DNA of 64,000 nucleotides. Origin: Sphingomonas quercus. Lineage in GTDB: Bacteria > Pseudomonadota > Alphaproteobacteria > Sphingomonadales > Sphingomonadaceae. Of the stretch, positions 55,782 to 63,471 are shown piece after piece. Location: assembly GCF_018863195.1 (NCBI RefSeq), contig NZ_JAHKRT010000001.1, positions 248,001 to 312,000 of the forward strand, read 5' to 3'. The stretch's first letter is position 1. Each line of letters begins with the position of its first letter. The position numbers and the translations under genes are program-made. The notes under the pieces were generated by a model, which saw only the letters and a list, made by a program, of their open reading frames with translations, was not told where the DNA came from and ran no database searches.

Positions 55782-56210
55782 TCAATCGCGGGAGGCGATG
55801 CGGCGGGCCGCCTCCAGCTCGGCCAGCGCCTGCGGCCGATCGCGCCCGGCGACGGCGGCGACATGGGCGCGCACCGTCTCGCCCCGCGCTGCCACGTCCT
55901 CGCCGACCGCCCGGCGATTGGCGAGACAGTCGCCGGGCCGGCTTCCCGACATGATTTCGTCCGTCGCGACGGTGCGCGTGCTGCCCCCCATCGTCCGGTC
56001 GACAGCGACATGCACCCGCCACGCGCAGCGCACCGCGGACACCCGCGTCGAGCTCGCCGCGCCGACCTGCTTGCTGCGGATCGTCGCCCGGCCGCGATAG
56101 ACCAGCTCGACGGCCGCGCCCTGATGCTGCACCTCGGTGCGGTGATCCAGCCCATCCAGCGTCGCCGGCATGTGCACGGCCGCTGCGGCGGCGAACAACA
56201 TGATGCTCAT
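55782..56210 (-). CDS. hypothetical secreted protein
   Basis: A 142-residue protein that starts MSIMLFAAAAAVHMPATLDG, a short possible signal sequence, with GGAGACG five bases before the ATG. Two cysteines in the mature part (VRCAWRVHVAV and GDCLANRR) may pair. No family was recognised. The segment WRVHVAVDRTMGGSTRTVATDEIMSGSRPGDC looks like a folded beta-rich domain, and the Ala/Arg-rich tail looks helical. It is the first of three apparently envelope-directed genes on this strand, upstream of the 132-residue protein. Confidence 0.6.
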   Translation of the reverse strand: MSIMLFAAAAAVHMPATLDGLDHRTEVQHQGAAVELVYRGRATIRSKQVGAASSTRVSAVRCAWRVHVAVDRTMGGSTRTVATDEIMSGSRPGDCLANRRAVGEDVAARGETVRAHVAAVAGRDRPQALAELEAARRIASRD

Positions 56211-56307
56211 ACTCGTCTCCTCACGCGCCGGATCGTGAAGCCCGGTCGTCCGCCCTAGATTGGCGGACGCGCATTGCGGGTCCGTCTCGCCAACGCGACG
56301 AACCTTT

Positions 56308-58230
56308 TCAGCCGCGCGGGTGGAAATGATCGTAGATGGTGCGTGCCACCGCCTTCGACACCCCGGGCGCGCGCTCCAGATCCTCCAGCGCCGCGCCACG
56401 CACCGCGCGGGCCGTGCCGAAATGCATGAGCAGCGCCCGCTTGCGCGCCGGGCCGATGCCCGGCACCTCGTCCAGCGGACTGGCGGTGAAGTTCTTCGCC
56501 CGCTTGGCGCGATGAGTGCCGATGGCGAAGCGATGCGCCTCGTCGCGCAGCCGCTGCAGGAAAAACAGCACCGGCGAGTTTGGCGGCAGCATCGATTCGC
56601 GGCCATCGGGCAGGTGGAAATGCTCCCGCCCCGCATTGCGATCCGGGCCCTTTGAAATGCCGACCACCGGCACATCCTCGACGCCCGCCTCCTGGAGCAC
56701 GGCGCACACCGCCGCCACCTGGCCCTTGCCGCCGTCGATCAGCAGCAGGTCGGGCCATTCGCCGGAATTGCGGTCGGGATCCTCTTTCTCCAGCCGGGCG
56801 AAGCGGCGCTCGAGCACCTCGCGCATCATCGCGAAATCGTCGCCGGGGGCGGTCTCGGGCCGTTTGATGTTGAACTTGCGATAGGCGCTCTTGCGAAAGC
56901 CCTCGGGGCCGGCGACGATCATCGCGCCGACCATGTTGGTGCCCATGATGTGGCTGTTGTCATAGACCTCGATGCGGCCCGGCGGCTCGCCCAGCTCGAA
57001 CAGGTTGGCGATCTCGCCGAGCAGCTTCCCCTGCGTCGTCGATTCGGCGAGGTGGCGATCCAGCGCTTCCTCGGCGTTGCGGCTGGCCTGGGCGAGCAAC
57101 CTGCGCTGCTCGCCGCGCTGCGGCCGCTTCAGCTCGACCTTGCGGCCGGCGCGATCGGCCAGCGCCTCGGCGAGCAGCGCCGCCTCGCTCAGATCGCGAT
57201 CGAGCAGGATCAGGCGTGCCGGCGGCACCTCCTCGTAGAACTGGACGAGAAAGCTGGTCAGCACCTCGTCCTCCGGCACTTCGGCGGTATGGGCCGGAAA
57301 GAAGCTGCGATGGCCCCAATTCTGGCCGCCGCGGATGAAGAAGGCCTGGATGCACATGACGCCGCCCTTGGCGTGCAACGCAAACACGTCGGCGTCGGCC
57401 ACGCCCTCGGCGTTGATCGACTGGCTGCCCTGAATGAAGGTCAGCGCGCGCAGCCGGTCGCGCAGCACCGCGGCGAGTTCGAAGTCCATCGCCTCGGCCG
57501 CCGCCTGCATCTGGACGCCGAGCTTCTGCTGCATCTTGGTGGAGCGGCCGGAGAGATAATCCTCCGCGTCACGCACCAGCTCGGCATAATCGTCCGTGCT
57601 GATCCGGTCGACGCACGGCGCCGAGCAACGCTTGATCTGATGCAGCAGGCACGGCCGCGTGCGGTTGGCGAAGAAACTGTCGGTGCACGAGCGCAGCAGG
57701 AACAGCTTCTGGATCGCGGTCAGCGTCTTGCGCACCGCGCCGGCGCCGGCAAACGGCCCGAAATACTGCCCCTTGGCGCGCCGTGCGCCACGATGCAGCT
57801 GCACGCGTGGAAATTCATGATCCTCGCGCAGCAGGATGAACGGGAAGCTCTTATCGTCGCGCAGCAGCACATTATAGGGCGGGCGGAACCGCTTGATCAG
57901 CTGCGCCTCGAGCAGCAGCGCCTCGGCCTCGGTATTGGTGGTGACGATGGTCATGCCGCGCGTCTGGGCGACCATGCGCTGCAACCGCTTCGGCAGGCGG
58001 GAGACCTGGGTATAATTGGTAACGCGGTTCTTCAGCGCCCGCGCCTTGCCGACATACAGCACCTCGCCGCGCGCATCCTGCATGCGATAGACGCCAGGCC
58101 GGACCGGCAGGGTCTTCAACACATTGCGGATCGCCGCAATGCCGGCGTCGAGGTCCGGCTTGTCGGAGCCGCGCACCGTGTAGGTGGACTTCTCCTCGTT
58201 GAAGCGGTCGGTGGGCGGGGTATCGTTCAC
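56308..58230 (-). CDS. uvrC: excinuclease ABC subunit C
   Basis: A 640-residue nucleotide-excision repair nuclease. The GIY-YIG domain is at about residues 30-115 (PGVYRMQDARGEVLYVGKARALKNRV). It is followed by CLLHQIKRCSAPC, the UvrB-binding UVR segment AMDFELAAVLRDRLRAL, the RNase H-like C-terminal nuclease (EVYDNSHIMGTNMVGAMI, DLLLIDGGKGQV) and the terminal helix-hairpin-helix pair (LDEVPGIGPARKRALL). The GTG start gives VNDTPPTDRFNEEKSTYTV; a longer frame extends upstream without a good site. Confidence 0.95.
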   Translation of the reverse strand: MNDTPPTDRFNEEKSTYTVRGSDKPDLDAGIAAIRNVLKTLPVRPGVYRMQDARGEVLYVGKARALKNRVTNYTQVSRLPKRLQRMVAQTRGMTIVTTNTEAEALLLEAQLIKRFRPPYNVLLRDDKSFPFILLREDHEFPRVQLHRGARRAKGQYFGPFAGAGAVRKTLTAIQKLFLLRSCTDSFFANRTRPCLLHQIKRCSAPCVDRISTDDYAELVRDAEDYLSGRSTKMQQKLGVQMQAAAEAMDFELAAVLRDRLRALTFIQGSQSINAEGVADADVFALHAKGGVMCIQAFFIRGGQNWGHRSFFPAHTAEVPEDEVLTSFLVQFYEEVPPARLILLDRDLSEAALLAEALADRAGRKVELKRPQRGEQRRLLAQASRNAEEALDRHLAESTTQGKLLGEIANLFELGEPPGRIEVYDNSHIMGTNMVGAMIVAGPEGFRKSAYRKFNIKRPETAPGDDFAMMREVLERRFARLEKEDPDRNSGEWPDLLLIDGGKGQVAAVCAVLQEAGVEDVPVVGISKGPDRNAGREHFHLPDGRESMLPPNSPVLFFLQRLRDEAHRFAIGTHRAKRAKNFTASPLDEVPGIGPARKRALLMHFGTARAVRGAALEDLERAPGVSKAVARTIYDHFHPRG

Positions 58231-58277
58231 GGGTGGGGATTTAGAGGGTGCGAGGGGGGGATTGAAGCCCCTGCGTT

Positions 58278-58547
58278 TCACTTCCGTTCTTTGCCGCCCC
58301 ACCACCGTCCAAAGCTTCGCCCCACCCAGGCCCACAGCGCTGCGGCGGGGATCATCACCAGCCCGATCGGATCATAGCGGACCGGCGTGGCGGCCAGCCA
58401 GAGCAGCGCCGGCACGGCCAGCGCCAGTATCAGCACGATCCAGCGGAAACGCCGCAGCAGGAAGCCGCCGATCACCGCCGGCAGTGCCAGCGCCGGGCTC
58501 GACAGCCCGGACAGCAAGACGAACCAGACGGCCGCGGCGTCCGGCAT
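58278..58547 (-). CDS. small membrane protein
   Basis: An 89-residue protein with about three hydrophobic helices (VWFVLLSGLSSPALALPAVIGGFLL, WIVLILALAVPALLWLAA and PIGLVMIPAAALWAWVG) and a basic C-terminus. No family recognised. It sits 17 bp downstream of atpF on the same strand and 47 bp before uvrC, so it may be the tail gene of the F0 transcript. No link to ATP synthase is visible in the sequence. Confidence 0.65.
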   Translation of the reverse strand: MPDAAAVWFVLLSGLSSPALALPAVIGGFLLRRFRWIVLILALAVPALLWLAATPVRYDPIGLVMIPAAALWAWVGRSFGRWWGGKERK

Positions 58548-58564
58548 CGGCGCCGCCTGCCGGA

Positions 58565-59179
58565 TCAGTTCAGCCGGGAGATCGCCGCGTCGACCAGCGC
58601 CTTGTCGGCGGCCTTGTCGTGCACCTCGCCGATCAGCGTCGCGGCGGCGGCAGCGGCGGCGGACGCCGCCTTGGCACGCACCTCGGCGATAGCGGCACGC
58701 TCGGCGGCGCCGATCTTGTCCTCGGCCATCCTGGCGCGGCGCTCGATAAGAGCGTCGGCGTCGGTGCGGGCCTTGGCGAGCAGGGCATCGGCCTCATGCC
58801 GGGCGGCGGTGCGGATCGCCTCCGCCTCGGCCTCGGCGCCAGCGGTCTTGCCGGTATATTCCGCCTTCAGCGCCTCGGCCTCGGCGCGCAGCCGGCTGGC
58901 CTCGTCGAGCTGGGCGCGGATGGCCGCGATCTTCTTGTCGAGCGAGGCGCCAATCACCGCCGGCACTTTCTTCGCCAGCATCAGCGCGATCACCACGATC
59001 ATGGCGAGCGCGACCCAGGCGGTCGCGTCGAGCCCGAGCGCGGTCGGCTCGGCGGCGGGCTCGCCATGGCCCTGCACGAACGTCGCCTCGACATTCTGGT
59101 GCGGCGCGAAGGGCATGGAATTGTCGGCGTTGGCGAGATTGTGGGCGACGGTGGCGTCGGCGGCGGCTGCGTTGCTCAT
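58565..59179 (-). CDS. atpF: ATP synthase F0 subunit b
   Basis: A 204-residue peripheral-stalk subunit. A soluble N-terminal 50 residues precedes one membrane helix (ATAWVALAMIVVIALMLAKKVP, about 52-73), then a long Ala/Glu/Lys-rich coiled coil. The extended N-terminus is seen in several alphaproteobacterial b subunits. It pairs with b' encoded ten bases upstream, forming the stator that connects F0 to F1. It is the last atp gene here; F1 genes are elsewhere, as usual in this class. Confidence 0.93.
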   Translation of the reverse strand: MSNAAAADATVAHNLANADNSMPFAPHQNVEATFVQGHGEPAAEPTALGLDATAWVALAMIVVIALMLAKKVPAVIGASLDKKIAAIRAQLDEASRLRAEAEALKAEYTGKTAGAEAEAEAIRTAARHEADALLAKARTDADALIERRARMAEDKIGAAERAAIAEVRAKAASAAAAAAATLIGEVHDKAADKALVDAAISRLN

Positions 59180-59189
59180 CTGTCGATCC

Positions 59190-59687
59190 TCAGCCCTGCT
59201 GCGCCAGCGCGGCCTTCACCGCCGCGTCCGCACGATCGCGGGCCACGGCGACGCCGGAAAGCCGCTGGACGATGTCCTGCGCCGCCTCGGCGGCGACGCC
59301 CTCGATCGTGGCCAGCGCCTCGTTGCGCTGGACGGCGAGACGCGCCTCGGCATCGGCCAGCTTGGTGGCGGAGACGGCATCGGCCGCCTTCACCCGTGTC
59401 TCGGCTTCGGCGGCGGCGGCCGACTTGGCCTCGGCAGCGGCCTTCTGCGCGGCGGCGCGAGCCTCGGCGAGGCGGGCACGATAGCCGGCCTCCGCCTCGT
59501 CGGCGTCGCTCCGTGCGCGGCTGGCCGCGACGAGATCCTCCCGGACCCGCTTGTCGCGGCCGTCCATCGTCGCCTCGATCTTCGGCAGCATCGACTTCGC
59601 GATGACGAAGTAAATCAGGCCGAAGACGACCAGCATCCAGAAGATCTGGGACGAATAGATTTCGGCGAGCTGCGCGATCTGAGGCAT
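59190..59687 (-). CDS. atpG: ATP synthase F0 subunit b'
   Basis: A 165-residue stalk subunit with an N-terminal membrane helix (IFWMLVVFGLIYFVIAKSMLP, about 17-37), then an alanine-rich coiled coil ending EEVAAEAAQDIVQRLSG-like. The segment MLPKIEATMDGRDKRVREDL is typical of b'. Having b and b' as separate genes is characteristic of alphaproteobacteria and photosynthetic bacteria. ATG at 59687 follows a TTG that is also in frame. A strong hairpin separates it from atpE. Confidence 0.92.
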   Translation of the reverse strand: MPQIAQLAEIYSSQIFWMLVVFGLIYFVIAKSMLPKIEATMDGRDKRVREDLVAASRARSDADEAEAGYRARLAEARAAAQKAAAEAKSAAAAEAETRVKAADAVSATKLADAEARLAVQRNEALATIEGVAAEAAQDIVQRLSGVAVARDRADAAVKAALAQQG

Positions 59688-59709
59688 CAAGGATTCCTGA
59701 GAAGCTGGC

Positions 59710-59733
59710 GCGGGCGGCGCGAACGCCGCCCGC
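59710..59733 (-). promoter_or_regulatory. intercistronic hairpin between atpE and b' gene
   Basis: GCGGGCGGCG and CGCCGCCCGC form a perfect 10-bp stem; on the transcript strand the loop is UUCG. It lies 14 bases after the atpE stop. It may stabilise atpE message or partly terminate, giving more c subunit than b/b'. Confidence 0.6.
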
Positions 59734-59747
59734 CCGACCTCATCTTG

Positions 59748-59975
59748 TTAGGCGACGAAGAGCAGGATCATCGCGACGACGAAGGCCAGCAGGCCGAGCA
59801 GCTCGGCGGCCGCGAAGCCGATGAAAAGGCGGCCCTGCTGGCCGTCGGCGGCGGCCGGATTGCGCAGCGCGCTCTCCAGGAACGAGCCGAAGACATTGCC
59901 CACGCCCAGCGCGGCGAGGCCCACGCCGATCGCGGCCAGACCGGCGCCGATCAGCTTCGCGGCTTCTGCGTCCAT
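59748..59975 (-). CDS. atpE: ATP synthase F0 subunit c
   Basis: A 75-residue hairpin of two membrane helices. The first is glycine-rich (IGAGLAAIGVGLAALGVGNVFGSFLESALRNP) and the second carries the proton-binding acid in GFAAAELLGLLAFVVAMILLFV, with Glu near residue 57. The polar loop RNPAAADGQQ joins them. Multiple copies form the rotor ring. GGGAG lies upstream of the ATG. Confidence 0.96.
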   Translation of the reverse strand: MDAEAAKLIGAGLAAIGVGLAALGVGNVFGSFLESALRNPAAADGQQGRLFIGFAAAELLGLLAFVVAMILLFVA

Positions 59976-60007
59976 GATAAAACTCCCTTGTTCAAACCAT
60001 TGAAAGA

Positions 60008-60811
60008 TCAGTGAAGATTGACCGCGTCATTGAGATAGAGCGAGGTCAACAGAGCGAACACATAAGCCTGGATGGCACATACCAGCAGTTCCAGCGCCGA
60101 GATGCCGATCATCAGCACGAAGCTCGGCAGGCTGACCAGCAGGCCATAGCCGACCCCGGCCGAGATGCCCTTGATCACGAAGCCGCCGAGCACCTTCAGC
60201 AGGATATGGCCTGCAGTCATCGCCACGAACAGTCGCAGCGCGAGGCTGAACGGACGGACGAGGAAGGAGAACAGCTCGATCACGAACATCAGCGGGATCA
60301 TGATCACCGGCGTGCCATGCGGCACGAACAGCGAGAAGAAGTGGAAGCCGTGGCGCGAGAAGCCGACGATCAGCACCGTCGCGAAGCTCAGCACCGCGAG
60401 CACGCCGGTGACGGTGAAGTGGCTCGTCGCCGTGAAAGCGTGCGCGCCATGCCACACCGGCGTCAGGATGCCGATCGGCACCATGCCCATCAGGTTGGCG
60501 ATGATGATGAACATGAACAGCGTGAACACCAGCGGCACGAAACGCCGGCCCTCAGGCCCGATGCTGGTCGATACCATCGAGTTGACGAAGCCGACGACGC
60601 TCTCAGCGGCCGCCTGCCAGCGGCCGGGCACCAGCTGCCGCTTCATGCCGCCGAGCATGAACACCCACAGCACGAACAGCGAGAGCACCATCCACAGCGC
60701 GGAATTGGTGAAGGCGATGTTATAGCCGCCCACCTGGAGGCCGCCCGTACCGAACAGCGGCTCCACCATGAACTGGTGCATCGGATCGATCTTGCCAGGT
60801 TCGGCGGCCAC
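60008..60811 (-). CDS. atpB: ATP synthase F0 subunit a
   Basis: A 267-residue membrane subunit forming the proton half-channels. RPFSLALRLFVAMTAGHILLKVLGGF contains the essential Arg (in LALRLF). GPEGRRFVPLVFTLFMFIIIANLMGMVP is typical too. The GTG start gives MAAEPGKIDPMHQF-like, as in related sphingomonads; TTG codons 9 and 18 bases upstream are alternatives. It lies 32 bases upstream of atpE, after atpI. Confidence 0.93.
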   Translation of the reverse strand: MAAEPGKIDPMHQFMVEPLFGTGGLQVGGYNIAFTNSALWMVLSLFVLWVFMLGGMKRQLVPGRWQAAAESVVGFVNSMVSTSIGPEGRRFVPLVFTLFMFIIIANLMGMVPIGILTPVWHGAHAFTATSHFTVTGVLAVLSFATVLIVGFSRHGFHFFSLFVPHGTPVIMIPLMFVIELFSFLVRPFSLALRLFVAMTAGHILLKVLGGFVIKGISAGVGYGLLVSLPSFVLMIGISALELLVCAIQAYVFALLTSLYLNDAVNLH

Positions 60812-60868
60812 GGTCGTCAATACCCCCAAAAATTTGGTGCGTCGTCTATGTCAGTCGAGCGCCCGAAT

Positions 60869-61189
60869 TCACTCCGGACGCTCGTTGGAAATCCTGATGA
60901 TGTTCCTGAAGGCCACCACCATTCCGAGGAACAGGAAGCCAAGCAGGAACCAGGGCGACGTGCCCGCGAACCGATCGATGACCCAGCCCACCAGCGCGCC
61001 ACCGGCAAGACCCCCGATCAGCTCCGCCAGCACGCGATTGCCCTGGGAATATCCCTTGTTGGCATTGCCGCGTGCCTTGTCGGTCCTGACCTTCTCCGCG
61101 TGGTGCGCCGCCTTCAGTCGCGCATCGAGCGCGGTGAGACGGGCATCCTCCGTTTCGATCGGGTCGTGCCCGGGATCGCCTGCCGTCAT
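60869..61189 (-). CDS. atpI: ATP synthase accessory protein AtpI/AtpZ-like
   Basis: A 106-residue protein with a charged N-terminal half and two membrane helices (VLAELIGGLAGGALVGWVIDRF and PWFLLGFLFLGMVVAFRNIIRI). The pattern GNRVLAELIGGLAGGALVGWVIDRFAGTSPW is the AtpZ/AtpI signature. It helps c-ring assembly or Mg transport in studied bacteria. It begins the F0 operon and is divergent from the DUF4163-like lipoprotein gene. Confidence 0.9.
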   Translation of the reverse strand: MTAGDPGHDPIETEDARLTALDARLKAAHHAEKVRTDKARGNANKGYSQGNRVLAELIGGLAGGALVGWVIDRFAGTSPWFLLGFLFLGMVVAFRNIIRISNERPE

Positions 61190-61344
61190 GTCGCCGCCTC
61201 CTTCTGGTCAAGCGCGTCATGCCGCCGAGCGTTCCCGCCAAGGCGCCGCCCCTTTAGGAACGGGCCTCCTGCGAGTCAACCGCGCGGCTGCGCATCGCAT
61301 GCATGGCCGGGGGACAAGTCGCGAAAATGCGTGTTAATGGCCGG

Positions 61345-62169
61345 ATGATGAAGCGCTTTGCCCTGTCCGCTCTGATGCTGCTTGCCGCGTGCGACAAGCC
61401 AGCGGCGCCCCCCGCCCCCTCGCCCGCCCGGCCGCAGGCGACGGCGCCGGCCGCTCCGGCTGCTCCGGCTGCTCCCTCCGCCCCCGCCTCCGCGCCCGCT
61501 GCGGCGCCGGTGGTCATCGCCGACAAGAGCGCGCTCATCAATTTCAGCTATCAATGGCCGGCCGAGGCGGCGGCGATTCCGGCGCTCGATGCGCGGCTCC
61601 GCGCCGATGCGCGCACCAGTCGCCAGCATGCCATCAACGGCGCGCGCGAGGACAAGCGGGCTCGCCCGGCCGACGCCCCCTTCTTCGCGCACGAGATGCA
61701 GAAGACCTGGACGGTGGAGGGCGAGGCGGCCGGCCTGCTCGCCCTGCGCGACGAATTCGCCACATTCACCGGCGGCGCCCATGGCATGAGCGGATTCGAG
61801 GCGATCCTGTGGGATCGCGCCGCCGGCCGCGACATCACGCCATGGAGCCTGTTCACCGATCGCGCCCGCGCGCTCGCCGCACTCAAGGCGCGCTTCTGCC
61901 CGGCCCTCAACGCCGAGCGCGCCGCCAGGCGCGGCGCGCCGGTGACGACCGGCGAGGACTGGGACGTCGCCTGCCCCGACATCACCAAGCAGATCGTCAT
62001 CCCCTCGGACGTGAAGAACGGCCGCTTCACCAGCCTGCGCGTGCTGATCGGGCCCTATGAGGCCGGCCCCTATGCCGAGGGCAGCTACGACGTGAACCTT
62101 CCCGTCGACGCCGCCATCCTCGCCCTGCTCCGCCCCGAGCGCCGCGGCGCCTTCGCCGCACGGCCATGA
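61345..62169 (+). CDS. lipoprotein with DUF4163/RsiV-like domain
   Basis: A 274-residue lipoprotein starting MMKRFALSALMLLAAC, with the lipobox Cys at about residue 16 (LAAC). A low-complexity Ala/Pro stretch follows to about residue 60. The folded part reads FSYQWPAEAAAIPALDARLRAD, then DEFATFTGGAHGMSGFEAILWDRAAGRDITPWSLFTD, which matches DUF4163/DUF3298 (RsiV, PdaC). Lysozyme-binding or anti-sigma roles are known in relatives, but function here is unknown. An alternative ATG lies one codon later. It overlaps radC by four bases (ATGA). Confidence 0.8.
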   Translation: MMKRFALSALMLLAACDKPAAPPAPSPARPQATAPAAPAAPAAPSAPASAPAAAPVVIADKSALINFSYQWPAEAAAIPALDARLRADARTSRQHAINGAREDKRARPADAPFFAHEMQKTWTVEGEAAGLLALRDEFATFTGGAHGMSGFEAILWDRAAGRDITPWSLFTDRARALAALKARFCPALNAERAARRGAPVTTGEDWDVACPDITKQIVIPSDVKNGRFTSLRVLIGPYEAGPYAEGSYDVNLPVDAAILALLRPERRGAFAARP

Positions 62170-62852
62170 ACGAAATCGCCACCTCCGACGCCGCCGGCCA
62201 TCGCGCGCGCATGCGTGAGCGACTGCTCCGCCATGGCGCGGAGACGCTCGGCGATGTCGAACTGGTCGAATATCTGCTTATGCTCGCCATCCCGCGCCGC
62301 GACACCAAGCCGCTCGCCCGGCGGCTGCTGCGCGAGTTCGGCGATATCGAGCGGCTGATCTCCGCCCCGCCGGAGGCGCTGATGGCGATGGATGGCGTCG
62401 GCGAGACGGTCGCCGCCGCCTTCAAGATCGCGCAGGGCGTCGCCATCCGCCTGCTCCGCCAGCGCACGCTCGAGCAGCCGGTGCTGGCCGGCTGGGAGGC
62501 GCTGCTCGACTATCTCCACGCCGACATGGCCCATATCGGCATCGAGCGAGTGCGCGTGCTGCATCTCGATCGCCGCAACCGGCTGCTTCGCGACGAGGTG
62601 ATGGCGGAAGGATCGGTGGATCAGGCGGCGTTGCATGTGCGCGAAGTCATCGCGCGCGCCATCCAGCTCGGCAGCTCCGCCCTGATCCTCGTCCACAATC
62701 ACCCGAGTGGAGACGTGAAGCCCAGCCGGCAGGACATCGCGCTCACCCGCGAGGTCGTCGACGCCGGCCGTCCGCTGGGCATCACCGTCCACGATCACGT
62801 CATCGTCGGCGGCGCCGGGCATAGCAGCATGCGCGCGCTGGGGCTGCTCTAG
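62166..62852 (+). CDS. radC: RadC/JAB-domain protein
   Basis: A 228-residue protein. An N-terminal helix-hairpin-helix-like part (MRERLLRHGAETLGDVELVEYLLMLAIPRRD, then LMAMDGVGETVAAAFK) precedes the JAMM/RadC metal motif: the HNHPSGDVKPSRQD stretch gives HxH plus the spaced Ser and Asp, with an upstream Glu. Despite the name, a role in repair is not well supported; nuclease or peptidase activity is debated. Translation is coupled to the preceding lipoprotein gene. Confidence 0.94.
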   Translation: MNEIATSDAAGHRARMRERLLRHGAETLGDVELVEYLLMLAIPRRDTKPLARRLLREFGDIERLISAPPEALMAMDGVGETVAAAFKIAQGVAIRLLRQRTLEQPVLAGWEALLDYLHADMAHIGIERVRVLHLDRRNRLLRDEVMAEGSVDQAALHVREVIARAIQLGSSALILVHNHPSGDVKPSRQDIALTREVVDAGRPLGITVHDHVIVGGAGHSSMRALGLL

Positions 62853-62895
62853 CGCCCCCCGCCTTCGCGCTCACCGTGAAAGCCCGCTCCTTTTC

Positions 62896-63318
62896 CTATT
62901 GCGCCAGAAAGCTCGTCAGCTCCTGCGGCGTGATGACATGATCGCCATTCGCATCCGCCTTGCCGAAGAAGCCGGCGGTGGCGTTCAGCACCTGCGCCGG
63001 CGGCATGCCGTCGGCGCTGCGGCCGTTGGCGGCCATCACCCAGGCGCCGAATTCCAGAGGGGTCAGCGCACCCTTGTTCTCGCGATCATATTTGCCCCAT
63101 TGCGCGCGCACCGCATCGGCGATGACGCCGGAGGGCAGCGCCGCCGCCTGTGCCTGCGACTCCGCGGACGGAGAGGGAAGAACGGGGCCCTGCGGCGTAT
63201 CGGGCAGCGGCGGCAGCGCCCCGGCCGGCACGGCGGCGGACTGGGGAATGGCGGTCATGGGCGCTTGCGCGAGCGCCGGGCCGGCGAGCGCCGCCGCGGC
63301 GATGAGCAAGGTCTTCAT
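62896..63318 (-). CDS. exported EF-hand domain protein
   Basis: A 140-residue protein with a signal peptide (MKTLLIAAAALAGPALAQA). A Pro/Ala/Ser-rich stretch runs to about residue 60, then an EF-hand pair: DRENKGALTPLEF (degenerate first loop) and DANGDHVITPQEL (a good calcium loop, Asp-x-Asn-x-Asp-x-Val-x-x-x-x-Glu). It should bind calcium in the periplasm or outside. It converges on radC. Related EF-hand proteins are common in sphingomonads, with no defined role. Confidence 0.85.
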   Translation of the reverse strand: MKTLLIAAAALAGPALAQAPMTAIPQSAAVPAGALPPLPDTPQGPVLPSPSAESQAQAAALPSGVIADAVRAQWGKYDRENKGALTPLEFGAWVMAANGRSADGMPPAQVLNATAGFFGKADANGDHVITPQELTSFLAQ

Positions 63319-63471
63319 CGAGAGTCTCCGATCGGTCTCATTGCCCGCCATAATCGCAGGCCTTGCCGCCACGACAAAGGTCGGTTCGTCGCGCAAAGCG
63401 GTTGACAGGGCGCACGCGGCATGATGCTGCGAGCGCTTCTCCTAACCCGGCAACCCTGACAGGACAGCGCC

